Assembly (NCBI RefSeq): GCF_003590095.1
Contig: NC_039479.1
Coordinates: 682,001-746,000, forward strand
Length of the DNA stretch: 64,000 bases
Origin: Trichoplusia ni
Taxonomy: Eukaryota > Arthropoda > Insecta > Lepidoptera > Noctuidae
Reading direction: 5' to 3'
How positions within the stretch are numbered: the first letter of the stretch is position 1; every line of letters begins with the position of its first letter. Positions 11,477-21,000 of the stretch are shown one piece after another. The notes beneath the pieces were generated by a model. The model was not told where the DNA came from and searched no databases. It was given only the letters and a program-made list of their open reading frames with translations. The position numbers and the translations under genes are program-made.

Positions 11477-11722
11477 GACGACCTCCGTGGGCGAGTGGCA
11501 TACGCACCGGTTTCAAGGTGTCGCTAGCTCTGAGGTCCCGAGTTCGATCCCCGGTCGGGTCAATGTAAAAATTCACATTTCTACATTTTCCCGGGTCTGG
11601 GTGTTTGTAGTACCTTCGTTGTATCTGAATTCCATAACACAAGTGCTTTATTTAGCAACTAACTTTGGGTTCAGAACAGTATATGTGATGTTGTCCGCAT
11701 TCAATTCAATAAAATATAATGT
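11477..11722 (+). mobile_element. SINE-A copy 1, tRNA-derived head
   Basis: Starts GACGACCTCCG. Box A is TGGGCGAGTGG (11488-11498), one base off the consensus TRGYNNARNNG; box B is GTTCGATCC (11542-11550), a perfect match. The body continues through ACATTTCTACATT and GTCTGGGTGTTTGTAGTACC and ends in ATGTGATGTTGTCCGCATTC plus an A/T-rich tail. It aligns along its length with 16973-17209. RNA polymerase III promoters of this kind drive SINE transcription. It is not a functional tRNA gene: the body continues far past the head and the anticodon arm is not normal. Confidence 0.85.
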
Positions 11723-12261
11723 AAGTTGTTAAAATAATTAAGTGAAATTGTTGGTTATATAGTCCAGTATCGAATTGAGGCAGGCTTTTAAGATAATGGT
11801 GGGCTGAGTTACGTAACATGACACCTTCTTACTCTTGGTAGAGCTATTTCGGGGCCGTCTGGAACGAGACAGTCGTTATTGTTTGATGACGGAATGATTA
11901 GGATAGAGTCAATAATTGAGTTACTAAGAGTGAAGGGGGATGCAAAAAAGGATATTCAAAGACTATTGAGCCCTATTTAAATGTAGGTTAGGCTGCAATT
12001 TTGTAACATATGTGTTGGGTATGTGTTGTTAAAAAAATGATTTCTTTTTTAATTAAATAAATATTACATTCGATGCATATGACATAAATGTTTTTTTCAT
12101 TTAACCGTCAGAACGAAACCAATTTAAAACCGTTAATTAATGATCACTACCTATCTAATCTATTTAGATTACGAGAATATGAATGAATTACAATAAATTA
12201 AAGTAAACTAATATTTACATTTTTAAAACTATATCAATATAAAAAGAAAAATATACATTAT

Positions 12262-12501
12262 TTATAAAGCGTCAAAAAAGACATCCTCATCCCTACCAAA
12301 GTCGGGAAACGTGCCCAGAAGGCTGGCTGCATTGCCACGTTGTATGGCAAAGCTAATTCTTTGGGCGAAATATAGATCACGTGTAGAGTCGACCAAACGT
12401 TTTGCGAGTTCTTTATAAAGAACTCGTGCACCTGGTCCCCATGTCCCGAACGTTTCGACCCCAAACGGCTCAAAAATATAATTACCAACAAGGTTATTAT
12501 A
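12262..12501 (-). pseudogene. C-terminal remnant of a retroelement-type ORF
   Basis: On the minus strand an open frame ends at a TAA (12262-12264). It contains FGVETFGTWGPGA and, later, AQRISFAIQRGNAASLLGTF. The QRIS.AIQRGNA.S.LGT signature recurs at the C-terminus of transposon-encoded proteins in many invertebrate genomes, by my recollection reverse-transcriptase-bearing ones. There are no stops over about 78 codons, so the insertion may be fairly young, but no catalytic domain is present. The element is truncated on its 5' side at about 12501. Confidence 0.55.
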
Positions 12502-13961
12502 TTATCTATTTAGAAATCTCAAAAAAATATCCTGTATATAGGGTAAAAACACATTTCTCGAATTATCGAACTTATATTTAAAGTAGATACTGTCTAAAGG
12601 TAGCAACTACAGGTCATCTTAAAATTCGACGTAAGTACGTACATTGTACAAATTCATTAAAACTTTCTGCCTCTCCATCGGACAATAACCTTAACCCTTA
12701 CCAAGAGATCACAAAGCAACATTGCTTTCAATATAGAAGTGGGATGTCGCTCTACATTTCACATGATAGCGTCTCGTTCTAACTTTAGCAACAGCTCTCT
12801 GTTTTGGTCTCATAGTACAAGCACCTTTATTCGGATATTTAATAATTCAGTCTTGGTATAAAGCTGTTTTTCTTTCGAGTTTGTATATAATTTCGTTAAA
12901 ACCCTGTTTATCTTTTCTTCGGGCGTCATAAACCGCGTTGTATATTTTTTAAGCTATTTTTTTAATTTTGAGATAGAATTGCTTTCTCTTGGATGTTTCT
13001 TTTACTAACAAGGGAGTTTGACTGAATTATTTTAGTTACTAAATTAGTTAATGTAAAGTAAATTGCGAACTGTTTAAGTTTTTTTTTATAATTAAACTCA
13101 ATGTGTATATAAAAGCTAAAACGTTTTTTGAGTGAGGCATAAATACCTAGTGAAACAATTTTATGAAAAAAATGTTGAAGGCACAAAAATAGATGGCAGG
13201 ATGATAGGTATCTCAGGGGTATTTATTTATTTATTTGGGGCACAAAACAGTTACATATTTTAACTTATCACTAAACAGATACGCTAAGATACCTGTCGTC
13301 TTGCCTTGAATATTGTCACACAAGAGGCAAAGGATACCTAAATACAGCTATTTCATCCATACTTATGATGCACAGAACACCTAAAATATAACATTCATAC
13401 TGATCCACTAAAGGAATAAATAGTATTTTAACAATATTAGTTGGTAAATTGCAGCAGAAGTTCTTAAAAAGAAAAAGAAGTTTTTATCTTAGATTTTTCA
13501 CTACAATCTGTAAGACGACCTCCTTCCATGTAAACTTATCTTGAATTTGATCCTGTCAATCGATAGCAGGCAACCTCTCAAGAAAACTAATTAACTACGA
13601 GCTCTAAATCAACAAAAAACTAATTACATTATCTCCGTACAAAGGAATTTCGACCTTATGTGAGATAAAGATAAGTTTTAAAATAAGGTTTGTTGTAGCG
13701 TTGAAATATTCGACCGTATTCATGATGGATAGATAGGGCACCTCACTTATCATGTTAGACGCGTATTTGTGGTTGCAGATGGCTTCTAGGTTCAATCAGA
13801 AGTGGGGAGGGGGGGGGAGCAACCCCTTCAGATATGTCTTGGAGCTAAGTGTGGGGAAAATATTCTTTGTGAACTAGGTATTATTTTTCGTTACGTTGAT
13901 AATGGAAGGAGGTTGAGAGTAATTCCATAGTATTGAAATGGTTAGACCGACTTTCTAGGCA
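12502..13961. other. AT-rich spacer with scattered repeat scraps
   Basis: GTCGCTCTACATTTCACATG..AGCGTCTCG at 12745-12780 resembles the family G motif at 55.9 and 56.7 kb. TATTTATTTATTTGGGGCAC with CAGTTACATA (13218-13257) looks like a LINE tail. A G-run interrupts at 13804-13819. No gene recognised. Confidence 0.4.
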
Positions 13962-14039
13962 TTCAGAGACATACTAACTGACATAAAGTAGTCATAGTCA
14001 AACTACATTTGACTATGACTACTTTATGTCATCTCTGAA
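13962..14039. repeat. Long near-perfect hairpin
   Basis: Inner arms 13979-14002 and 14008-14031 are 24 nt each and perfectly complementary, around a 5-nt loop (CTACA). Outer arms TTCAGAGA (13962-13969) and TCTCTGAA (14032-14039) also pair, leaving a 9-nt bulge on the 5' side only (13970-13978). A transcript could fold like a microRNA precursor, though the perfect stem and small loop fit a recent templated inversion at least as well. Confidence 0.75.
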
Positions 14040-15120
14040 GATCATCCTTTTGGTTGATCGGTAAAGAATAAGTCAGGAATTAAGTTTGATTCGCTTCTTC
14101 AGGTTCTTTTTCACTCTACCTTCAGGTCAATGCTGAATAAGTTTGGCCTTCTCTTTTATAATAGTACTCACTTTTTGAATACCAGAATTACATTATATAA
14201 ACATACTTATGTTTATTCGTGTGAGTAACAAAAATAGTTTTATACGGTCAAAATCCCCAAAGCCAGGGCCGATATAAACCCATCTAGTTTTAATCGGTTT
14301 AATTAAGGGGTTGGGTTAATACCCTATTTAAAAGGTTAATCCATATCAATGATTAGCCATACACAATAGGTTTTGTACATAAGGTTCATTTTTGTTTAAC
14401 GAGTTTTCGAGATTAATGATTAAGTAAGCCATTTATCACTTGGCTTTTTAATAGTCAATTATTGAAGTTTTTTATTATGTGGGTACGTTCTTGAATTATG
14501 AGTTTTTAGGTAGTAGGCTCTGGTTTCTTTCCGCATTAAATAATTTATTTGAACATTTTTTTTCTTTATTAATCTATTCAATATTTACACCAGAAAATAT
14601 TTTCATACCTGATTATTAACAAAGCGAAATTATTGAATGAAAATATTACAAAATCACAATTCACCAAAATTAATTAATTTCTTTGTCTTCCGTATCGGGG
14701 TGATCACGCAAGGAAAAATGACAGCCGTCAAATCGAGCGTATTTTTCCTGTTAATTAATAATTTTTCGGTGGCCATTTTGCTGTCGTTCCATGAATTTTA
14801 AAGCAGGGTTGCCATGATGTATAAATTATAGGTTTTGTGTTGACAGCTCCAGAGGGAGATTTTTTACAATGTTGACGTGTGTTTTAAGCCAAATTCTGAA
14901 GTGGATTAAATTTTATGGAGATTTACGGTTACCAAGAGATGCCATCACCAAGTTGGTATACAAAGGGTTCAGCCTAGAATAGCCCAATGACACATTCAGT
15001 TTCCTGCGTTTCACTGTTTTAGACTCCAAATAGACTTAACCGTAAGTGAGTTGGTGACTGACACTTAACTTCTTAAGTCTTCCTTTTTTAATTATTTTCC
15101 ATACTCTTTTTTTTTCTTAA
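14040..15120. other. AT-rich spacer
   Basis: No gene. The stretch 15083-15120 is T-rich and is best read as the A-rich tail of the inverted SINE that follows. Confidence 0.5.
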
Positions 15121-15327
15121 AACGACTCCCGCACTATGGAATTAAGTCCTTGTGGCGCGGGGGTTTCACAAACATGCAAATCACATGCGTATTGGCACCT
15201 AAACTCAGAACAAGAATTCGTGGATCACACAAATTTTAATGCTTGTCTTACGCGGGGATCGGACCCGCGACACGCGCGCAGTGGGTTTGGTTTGGCGACT
15301 TCAACCACTCGGCTATCCGTGCAGTCA
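15121..15327 (-). mobile_element. SINE-B, near full-length reference copy
   Basis: Read on the minus strand it starts GACTGCACGG. Box A is TAGCCGAGTGG, a perfect consensus match. The box B region is GTCCGATCC, one mismatch from GWTCRANNC. The body has TGTGTGATCCACGAATTC and the copy ends GCGGGAGTCGTTTT next to an A-rich tail. Copies or pieces at 4831, 18508, 20062, 33335, 37336, 38745, 47980 and 60369 share these blocks, making this the most abundant clearly tRNA-derived family here. Any open frame across it is incidental. Confidence 0.85.
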
Positions 15328-15329
15328 TT

Positions 15330-16639
15330 TTATTTGACTCTATTTAAGATAAGACTTTCACTCAACGAAAGTTTACCGACAAAGTCTCCTGTTACTACAT
15401 ACTCATTGTTTATTAATAATCCTGTTTCATTTATACCGGCAAAAACTACACAGGCAGCTGAAACGTAACAGAATACATGCAATTTATACATTCTTTGGTA
15501 GCGTCATGCGGCAGGCGATGGGCGCATGTGTTCTCGTAGCAGAATTAGATTTGTACGCTTTCAGCTTTGTGTATTGACATCGCAATTAAGTTTAGCTATG
15601 TATTCGTATAATACAATGTTGTATTATGATTTCAGCGAAAAATGAGAGAAGTGTTGCTTGGGATGGAATTAGTAAAAAAAAAATAGATGCTTGGAAGGTA
15701 TCAGAGATTTTTTTTTTAATAAAAGTTACAAGCTTTTACGTGCCATTAGTGAACAAACTGACTAACCCTCAAGTGAGCTAGAGTGATTATTAATGTTCAT
15801 TTAATTTCTCCTCTACCAAGACGATTGTAAGCTTTCTGAAGTCACTCCTCTTGAATGTCAATTATAGTGCCATAATCCAAGGTAGGAGCTAAATCTATGT
15901 CGAATTTAATAAAAATCTGACTGCCAATATTTCCTACCATACATACGCACATACACACAAAAACTATCACATTAGTGTGATAAGAGCCAGCAACCGTAAT
16001 GACCACATATACTACACCATCTTCGTTAGCAAGAAAAAAACTTTACTGCATTTTGATAACAACCAGCCAGTAATTACGATAGTAGATATTTTTACATCCA
16101 GGCTATAACATTTAACTCTCCAAGGCGCGAGACTAGCAAGGGTTAATGGTAGTGTTATTAAAGAAACGTTATAAAAAGCTATTTGCCTAAAGATCGGCCT
16201 TAGGATTTGATGTATTTCTTTGATGATATCCGCCCTAAAAGAACCTGATTAATTAAGAAGCAGCATTAATTATTTGTTCGTTAACTTTTACTTTCTTGAA
16301 AATAATAAAATGTGTATTAAATTCTTTATAACGTAAGGTATTATTAGTTAATGTAGAGAAAGAATTGGGAGAGAAAAAGTAACGGTCTATTTCAAGTTGG
16401 GTAATGTATTTGAGTAATTTCTCATATATTTTCAGTTTTATTTAATTGAAGTTTAGTTAGAATGCTTTTAGAAACTTGCTCGTATGTATTTTTAATATAA
16501 ATATGTTGACCTACGAATGTCCACTTATTTAAACACCCGTTAATAAATCAAGGACACATAATGATCCCCAATCATCTTAACACTTGCGGTTTAGTCAACT
16601 TATTACTAAAATGTCAGTAGTGCATAGGTATTCACAGAA
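15330..16639. other. AT-rich spacer
   Basis: No coding signal and no recognised repeat. Short patches with ACATACGCACATACACAC (15943-15960) are simple-sequence-like. Confidence 0.5.
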
Positions 16640-16830
16640 TGGTGGCCAAGACAAGGCAAAAGAAGCGTCGGTCGTCCGGGAGCAAGATGGGTCGATGACA
16701 TAATAAAGGTCTCGGGTCGAGTCTGGATGAAGCTAGCACAGGACCGTAGAAATTGGCACGAGAAAGGGGAGGCCTATGTCCAGCAGTGGGAGGATAAAGG
16801 CTGTGGATGATGATGATGATGATGATAGGT
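16640..16830 (+). mobile_element. RTE-like LINE 3' end with GAT-repeat tail
   Basis: The frame 16658-16810 encodes 50 residues and a TGA: GRPGARWVDDI, a middle segment ending LAQDRRNW, then EKGEAYVQQWEDK. These are the conserved closing motifs of ORF2 in insect RTE-clade retrotransposons. The stop is immediately followed by a (GAT)n microsatellite to about 16826, a typical RTE tail. The copy is 5'-truncated; there is no reverse-transcriptase catalytic core. The frame is intact to its stop, so the insertion is not very old. Confidence 0.8.
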
Positions 16831-16896
16831 ATTCGTGAGATCTGTATGGCAGCAAACACTATAACTTTTAAAACATATAATGATAATATTTCACAA

Positions 16897-16908
16897 CGCC
16901 ATCTAGTC
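16897..16908 (-). promoter_or_regulatory. Inverted TAGATGGCG motif
   Basis: CGCCATCTAGTC is the reverse complement of GACTAGATGGCG at 8585-8595, with a shared GAGACTAGATGGCG context and TGTG after one changed base. Either a CTCF-type site or the edge of a shared repeat. Confidence 0.25.
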
Positions 16909-16933
16909 TCAAACTAAGCAAAGATTGTATTGT

Positions 16934-16972
16934 GTTATTGTGGACACACGCATCAAGACAATTTGCTTGTTT
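16934..16972 (+). repeat. 39-bp direct repeat, copy 1 (abuts SINE-A)
   Basis: Identical to 18246-18284 at 38 of 39 positions; it begins GTTATTGTGGACACACGC. This copy ends exactly where the SINE-A head begins (16973), while copy 2 continues into unrelated sequence, so it may mark the SINE integration site. Confidence 0.75.
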
Positions 16973-17209
16973 GACGACCTCCGTGGTCGAGTGGCGTACG
17001 CACCGGTTTCAAGGTGTCGCTAGCTCTGAGGTCCCGGGTTCGATCCCCGGTCGGGTCAATGTAAAAATTCACATTTCTACATTGCCTCGGGTCTGGGTGT
17101 TTGTGGTACCTTCGTTGTATCTGAATTCCATAACACAAGTGCTTGAGCAACTTACTTTGGGTTCAGAACAATTGTATGTGATGTTGTCCGCATTTTTTTT
17201 TTTTTTTTT
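16973..17209 (+). mobile_element. SINE-A copy 2
   Basis: Box A TGGTCGAGTGG (16984-16994) and box B GTTCGATCC (17038-17046) both match consensus perfectly, and CCGGG/CCCGG around box B form an intact T-arm stem. The body parallels copy 1 at 11477-11722, with a small deletion near 17148. It ends in a run of 17 T (17193-17209), which is also a possible RNA polymerase III terminator. This is the better preserved copy. Confidence 0.85.
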
Positions 17210-17260
17210 ATTATAAGTACTGGTCAATTGATAAACATACTTATATATTTGTATTTGCAG

Positions 17261-17318
17261 ATTTAATCCGCAGCTCGTCGTACAAAATATCTATTCCCAT
17301 GGCAACCGGGACTATCAG
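17261..17318 (+). other. Possible small exon
   Basis: A pyrimidine-rich tract and TTTGCAG (17255-17261) resemble a splice acceptor. The following 57-58 nt are GC-elevated, open in two frames (one reads FNPQLVVQNIYSHGNRDYQ) and end at CAG before GTATCG, a weak donor. An ATG in CCCATGGCA context lies at 17299. No family recognised; chance or repeat origin is possible. Confidence 0.15.
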
Positions 17319-17694
17319 GTATCGCTGCAAACTAAACTAAAATATTTATAGACATACTACAGTAAAAATAATATAGAGTTAATTTGTTAGTTCAATAATT
17401 TAATTAGATCTCAATAATTTAGACTACGTTCCAAATTCTCAATTAATTAAAACAATATATCGTGTAGATAGAGAAATTCAGATTTCATTTGTTATTAGTA
17501 ATGCTATTGTTGATTGTACAATATTTGGTGCCTTTATTAATTAGACAATAATTCTAGGAAAATATATAATTATTATTACGATTAATTGTAGACTCATTTC
17601 GTCTTAATAATTCGTCTCTATGTGTTGTCTTCTCCCTTGCGAATGGTTGATGCAGAATCCAACGTAAAAGTGAAAAAAATATTATATAAAATGT

Positions 17695-17825
17695 ACAGGT
17701 TTCCACACGATGTTTTTCCTCACTGATTCTGGCAAGGGATGAGTGGTAATACGCACAATATATTATAAACCTAGCTTTGACTTGGCAGTGCGATGGTCAT
17801 ACCACTTAGCTACCAGTGCTTTGCA
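17695..17825 (+). repeat. LINE 3'-region fragment (CAGGTTTCC..ACGATG type)
   Basis: TACAGGTTTCCACACGATGT followed by TTTTTCCTCAC and later GTCATACCACTTAGCTACCA is a block order I recognise from lepidopteran LINE 3' regions. No ORF remains. Confidence 0.45.
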
Positions 17826-18245
17826 ATTTTTGTATTGTGAATTGTTTAAGTAGCTTCGAGTACTTTTTACTTCAACAATAATTCTTTAAGTTAAGCTCAA
17901 TAATATCAAACGTTACATTTCCACTTTTAATAGCTCCATAGTTGTACCGCAGTAACTAATATAATTACGAATGTTACGATCTTTATTTAACAAACCACTC
18001 CAGCCTCTAAAATTATTCATCAAACGAAAAAAAAACCGAATCCACCTAATTAATCAAATCTGCCAACACTTCAGTGAAACTTGACCAAAATTTACTCAAA
18101 AAATCCTTTACAATTTAAAAGAGAAGAATGATTAATTATTTATATACCCTTTTTAACAAACATTCGCTACAAATTGAAGGTACCAAGGGCTTGGTAATTA
18201 AGGGTTGAGGGAAGCTTAAAATTTGTTCTGTTCTAAAAATAAAGG

Positions 18246-18284
18246 GTTATTGTGGACACACGCATCAAGACAGTTTGCTTGTTT
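18246..18284 (+). repeat. 39-bp direct repeat, copy 2 (no SINE)
   Basis: The partner of 16934-16972, differing only at 18273 (G instead of A). Flanks differ on both sides, so the shared unit is short. Confidence 0.7.
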
Positions 18285-18507
18285 TATTTATTGTTTGGTC
18301 AAGGTTCTAAGGGTTAATTTAACCGTTTATGCGTTTGTCATTGATATTCAATATCACATTTTTCTGAGGAGTAGTTTTTAACGTCTTTTAAACAGTGGTA
18401 AATGATCTGAAAGTGTTAAGGCTTTGAGATATATAATTGGATGATCAATATATTTTTAACTTTACGAAGTATGATCACCTACTTAATAGGTATAGTGAGT
18501 TCTATCC

Positions 18508-18640
18508 TGCGTAGGACGAGCATTTGTGTGATCCACGAATACTTACCCGAATCTGGGTGTCTTTGTGCATTGAATTGAATGTTTGTGAAAACCCCGTGAA
18601 ATAATTGTTAAATTCCGTAACGCGGGAGTCATTAAAAAAA
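18508..18640 (+). mobile_element. SINE-B, 5'-truncated
   Basis: Begins inside the element just after box B (GCGTAGGACGAGC), continues with TTTGTGTGATCCACGAAT and CTGGGTGTCTTTGTGC, and ends GCGGGAGTC plus an A-run (18634-18640). The 5' truncation with an intact 3' end fits target-primed reverse transcription. Confidence 0.75.
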
Positions 18641-20061
18641 GACTAATGAATTAACTGTATAGGAATTCTTATCAACAAACTTTAATAAAACAGGACTGCT
18701 GGACGCAAATAAATGCGAATGTTTTTCTGTATCTTTTGCCGCCGTCTTTAGTCATGAAAGTGCTACGAAGTTGTGTGAAACCGTAAAGGCCATCTGTCAT
18801 GTTATAAGTAACATCATACTTAAAATAGTAAGTAAACATGCGCATATGTTAAAGTATCATAATTAAAAAAAAAAACTTGCTCTAGCACACTTACAAAAAT
18901 AAAAATGTTTTTAATCTCTGGAGCGCGGGCTAAGGCATCGGAAAGCGCTTGAATATTAAATTTAAAATTGCATCACGCCGCCGTCTCGTTGGGCAATATA
19001 ATTAAATCATACCTAAGTTTCAGGTTTCAATTAAAACTGTATGCGCGTCTCTGTTTTAATTGCATCGTAACAAAAAATGAATTAAAACAAAATAAAGGTA
19101 TTTGGATTATAATTTGACAGGTTGTTTTTTATAAATTAAAATATAAACTTAGTAAGTATTAAACTTGATTCTCATTTTTTTTAAATAATGGTCCAATATA
19201 CTGAAAACTTAACAAATAGCTAGGAGTGACGTCACCCAAAAATGGCGTATACAGCACATATATTACATACATACATACATCTTCCTTATTAAAAAAAATA
19301 CCAATCTAGTAAAAACAGTAGAAAAACTTGCTTACTGAGGTGTCAATTCATAAGAAAACCATCCCATCATCTTATTTGTGGTTCAAATGTGATAAGAAAA
19401 AAACATTTTCTGGTTAAAACCTTTGGATTGCTGGTTCTACAAGCATTAACGGTAACACGTGCGTATGTATTATATCTGAGATATGTGGAAGGGCGACAAT
19501 CGTTTCCTTGCTTGAATACGAACGAAAATTGCGAATGATTTATTCATTTTCACGGCCTCTACAAGAACTTGACAAATAGGTCAGAAGGTTTATACTTATG
19601 GCGGGTTGCTAAAACACGTGTTACACATTAGAATATTTTGAGACACATTTACCTGCATTTTTAAATACCTACAAATAAACTGCTTGAGTTCAATTGGAGT
19701 CGTGACACAAAGGACCTCCGTACTATAAGTCCAAAACAAAAATTGAAATGGAAATTTTATTTATTCTTGTTATATTTTACCTATCATGCTTATGAGATAC
19801 AGCCTGGTGTTCAACAGAGGGATAGTGCCGCATAGAGACAGGCAGCAGAGTACAGGCAGTTATTGGAGTCCATTTCGGCCTTTGGGTATAAAACTCTAAA
19901 TGAACGAAGTTATAAAAAATATTATGTATTTTTTAATGTTTATTATATATTAGCCGTAAAATATCACAAATGTTGATACATGAATAGTGAATGCTAAACA
20001 ATCAGCAGTTTTTAGTTTTGTAAGAATAAAAATATATCAATTAATGATTTTCCTTTGGTTG
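18641..20061. other. AT-rich spacer
   Basis: Contains an ACAT microsatellite (19264-19281) and a CRE-type site listed separately. GAGATACAGCCTGGTG at 19795-19810 is a scrap of family F. No coding signal. Confidence 0.5.
19227..19246. promoter_or_regulatory. TGACGTCA site next to ATGGCG
   Basis: A perfect CRE octamer (19227-19234) lies a few bases from AAAATGGCG, a YY1/Pho-like core. The same pairing, less exact, occurs at 3071-3089. Confidence 0.25.
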
Positions 20062-20199
20062 CGGTTCACAAACATTTAAATCACTTGCACTAGATACTTA
20101 ATCCCGAATGAATTCATGGTTCACGCAAATACTTACCTACGCGGAGATCGCACCCACGACACGTCGCGCCCATTATAATAATCTCTACCATTCGGCTAT
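20062..20199 (-). mobile_element. SINE-B fragment
   Basis: GGTTCACAAACATTTAAATC, CATGGTTCACGCAAATACTT and CGCGGAGATCGCACCC match the 15121-15327 copy in order. The box A region (CCATTCGGCTATA) is mutated and the 5' edge of the head is lost. Confidence 0.7.
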
Positions 20200-20714
20200 A
20201 AAAATGTATTTGGTGAATTGTTTCAAAATGTTGTGATGTTCAAATGTTACTTGAATTAAATTTTAGTATTTGACCTTCTGCAATTATCTATAGCATGTCT
20301 TTAACGCTTAAGTTCTATAGAATTTTATGTTGTGTGAGCTTTTGTTGGGATTTGATGGAAATGATAAGTGTAACGCCTGTCGACGTTTCTAAACATTTTT
20401 ATAACATTGCGGATATACACTTCCTATAGTTGCGTGGATAAATATAGAAAACAGTGATAAACACGAAGGCTCCTTCAAAATAGAGTCTTTCGGACTCTAG
20501 TATAGCTTGTAGATAAGGAAAACTTCTTAAAAAATATCCAAAAGAAAAATCATTTAACGTCATCTTTGTTTTAGCAACCTTTTGGCTATCACTGTCGCTA
20601 ACCAGAATTTTTAAATTTGTCTAAATTCAGAATTAATCAGAATTTTTCTTAAAACGTGTTCATTATTGAATGAAACTAATTGTATAATTCGAGTTCAGAA
20701 TGTATAGATTAGCA

Positions 20715-21000
20715 TAAGGGGCTCATGGCTAAACTACGAATGCACAAGTTGATCGATTAGAGGTTAAGCTACCCTCGATACGGTTTGTCCATGGATGGTT
20801 AACCATCTATGTCATATCGAGTCATTACAGGTAGTCAGAATCTAGAAAGACTGAGTCTGACTAAGGGTTATCGTGTGGCCTAGGTAACTGGTTTGAGGAA
20901 GTCAGATAGGCAGTCGCTCCTGGGCATTGGTACTTATTTGCATCCGGTTAGGCTGGAAGACGACCCCAACATAGTAGGGAAAATTCTAGGATAATAATGA
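20715..21000 (-). mobile_element. Family C repeat, inverted copy
   Basis: Reads, in reverse order, GGATGGTTAACCATCTATGT, GGTTATCGTGTGGCC, AGTCGCTCCT and CCCCAACATAGT, the complements of the blocks in the 36516-36882 copy. It ends in ATAATGATGA at the 5' edge of the family. Confidence 0.75.

Noticed and set aside
11477..11560. Possible functional tRNA gene
   Set aside because: Boxes A and B are present, but a SINE body follows directly and the anticodon arm is not normal.
11487..11732. 81-codon plus frame, and the overlapping 68-codon minus frame
   Set aside because: Both lie on SINE-A and recur in the 16973-17209 copy; they are translations of a tRNA-derived repeat, not proteins.
15136..15468. 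110-codon plus frame, one of the longest in the window
   Set aside because: It begins inside an inverted SINE-B copy and runs into AT-rich flank; no coding signature.
19264..19281. Regular short repeats as a possible CRISPR-like array
   Set aside because: It is a simple ACAT microsatellite; no repeat-spacer structure exists anywhere in the window.
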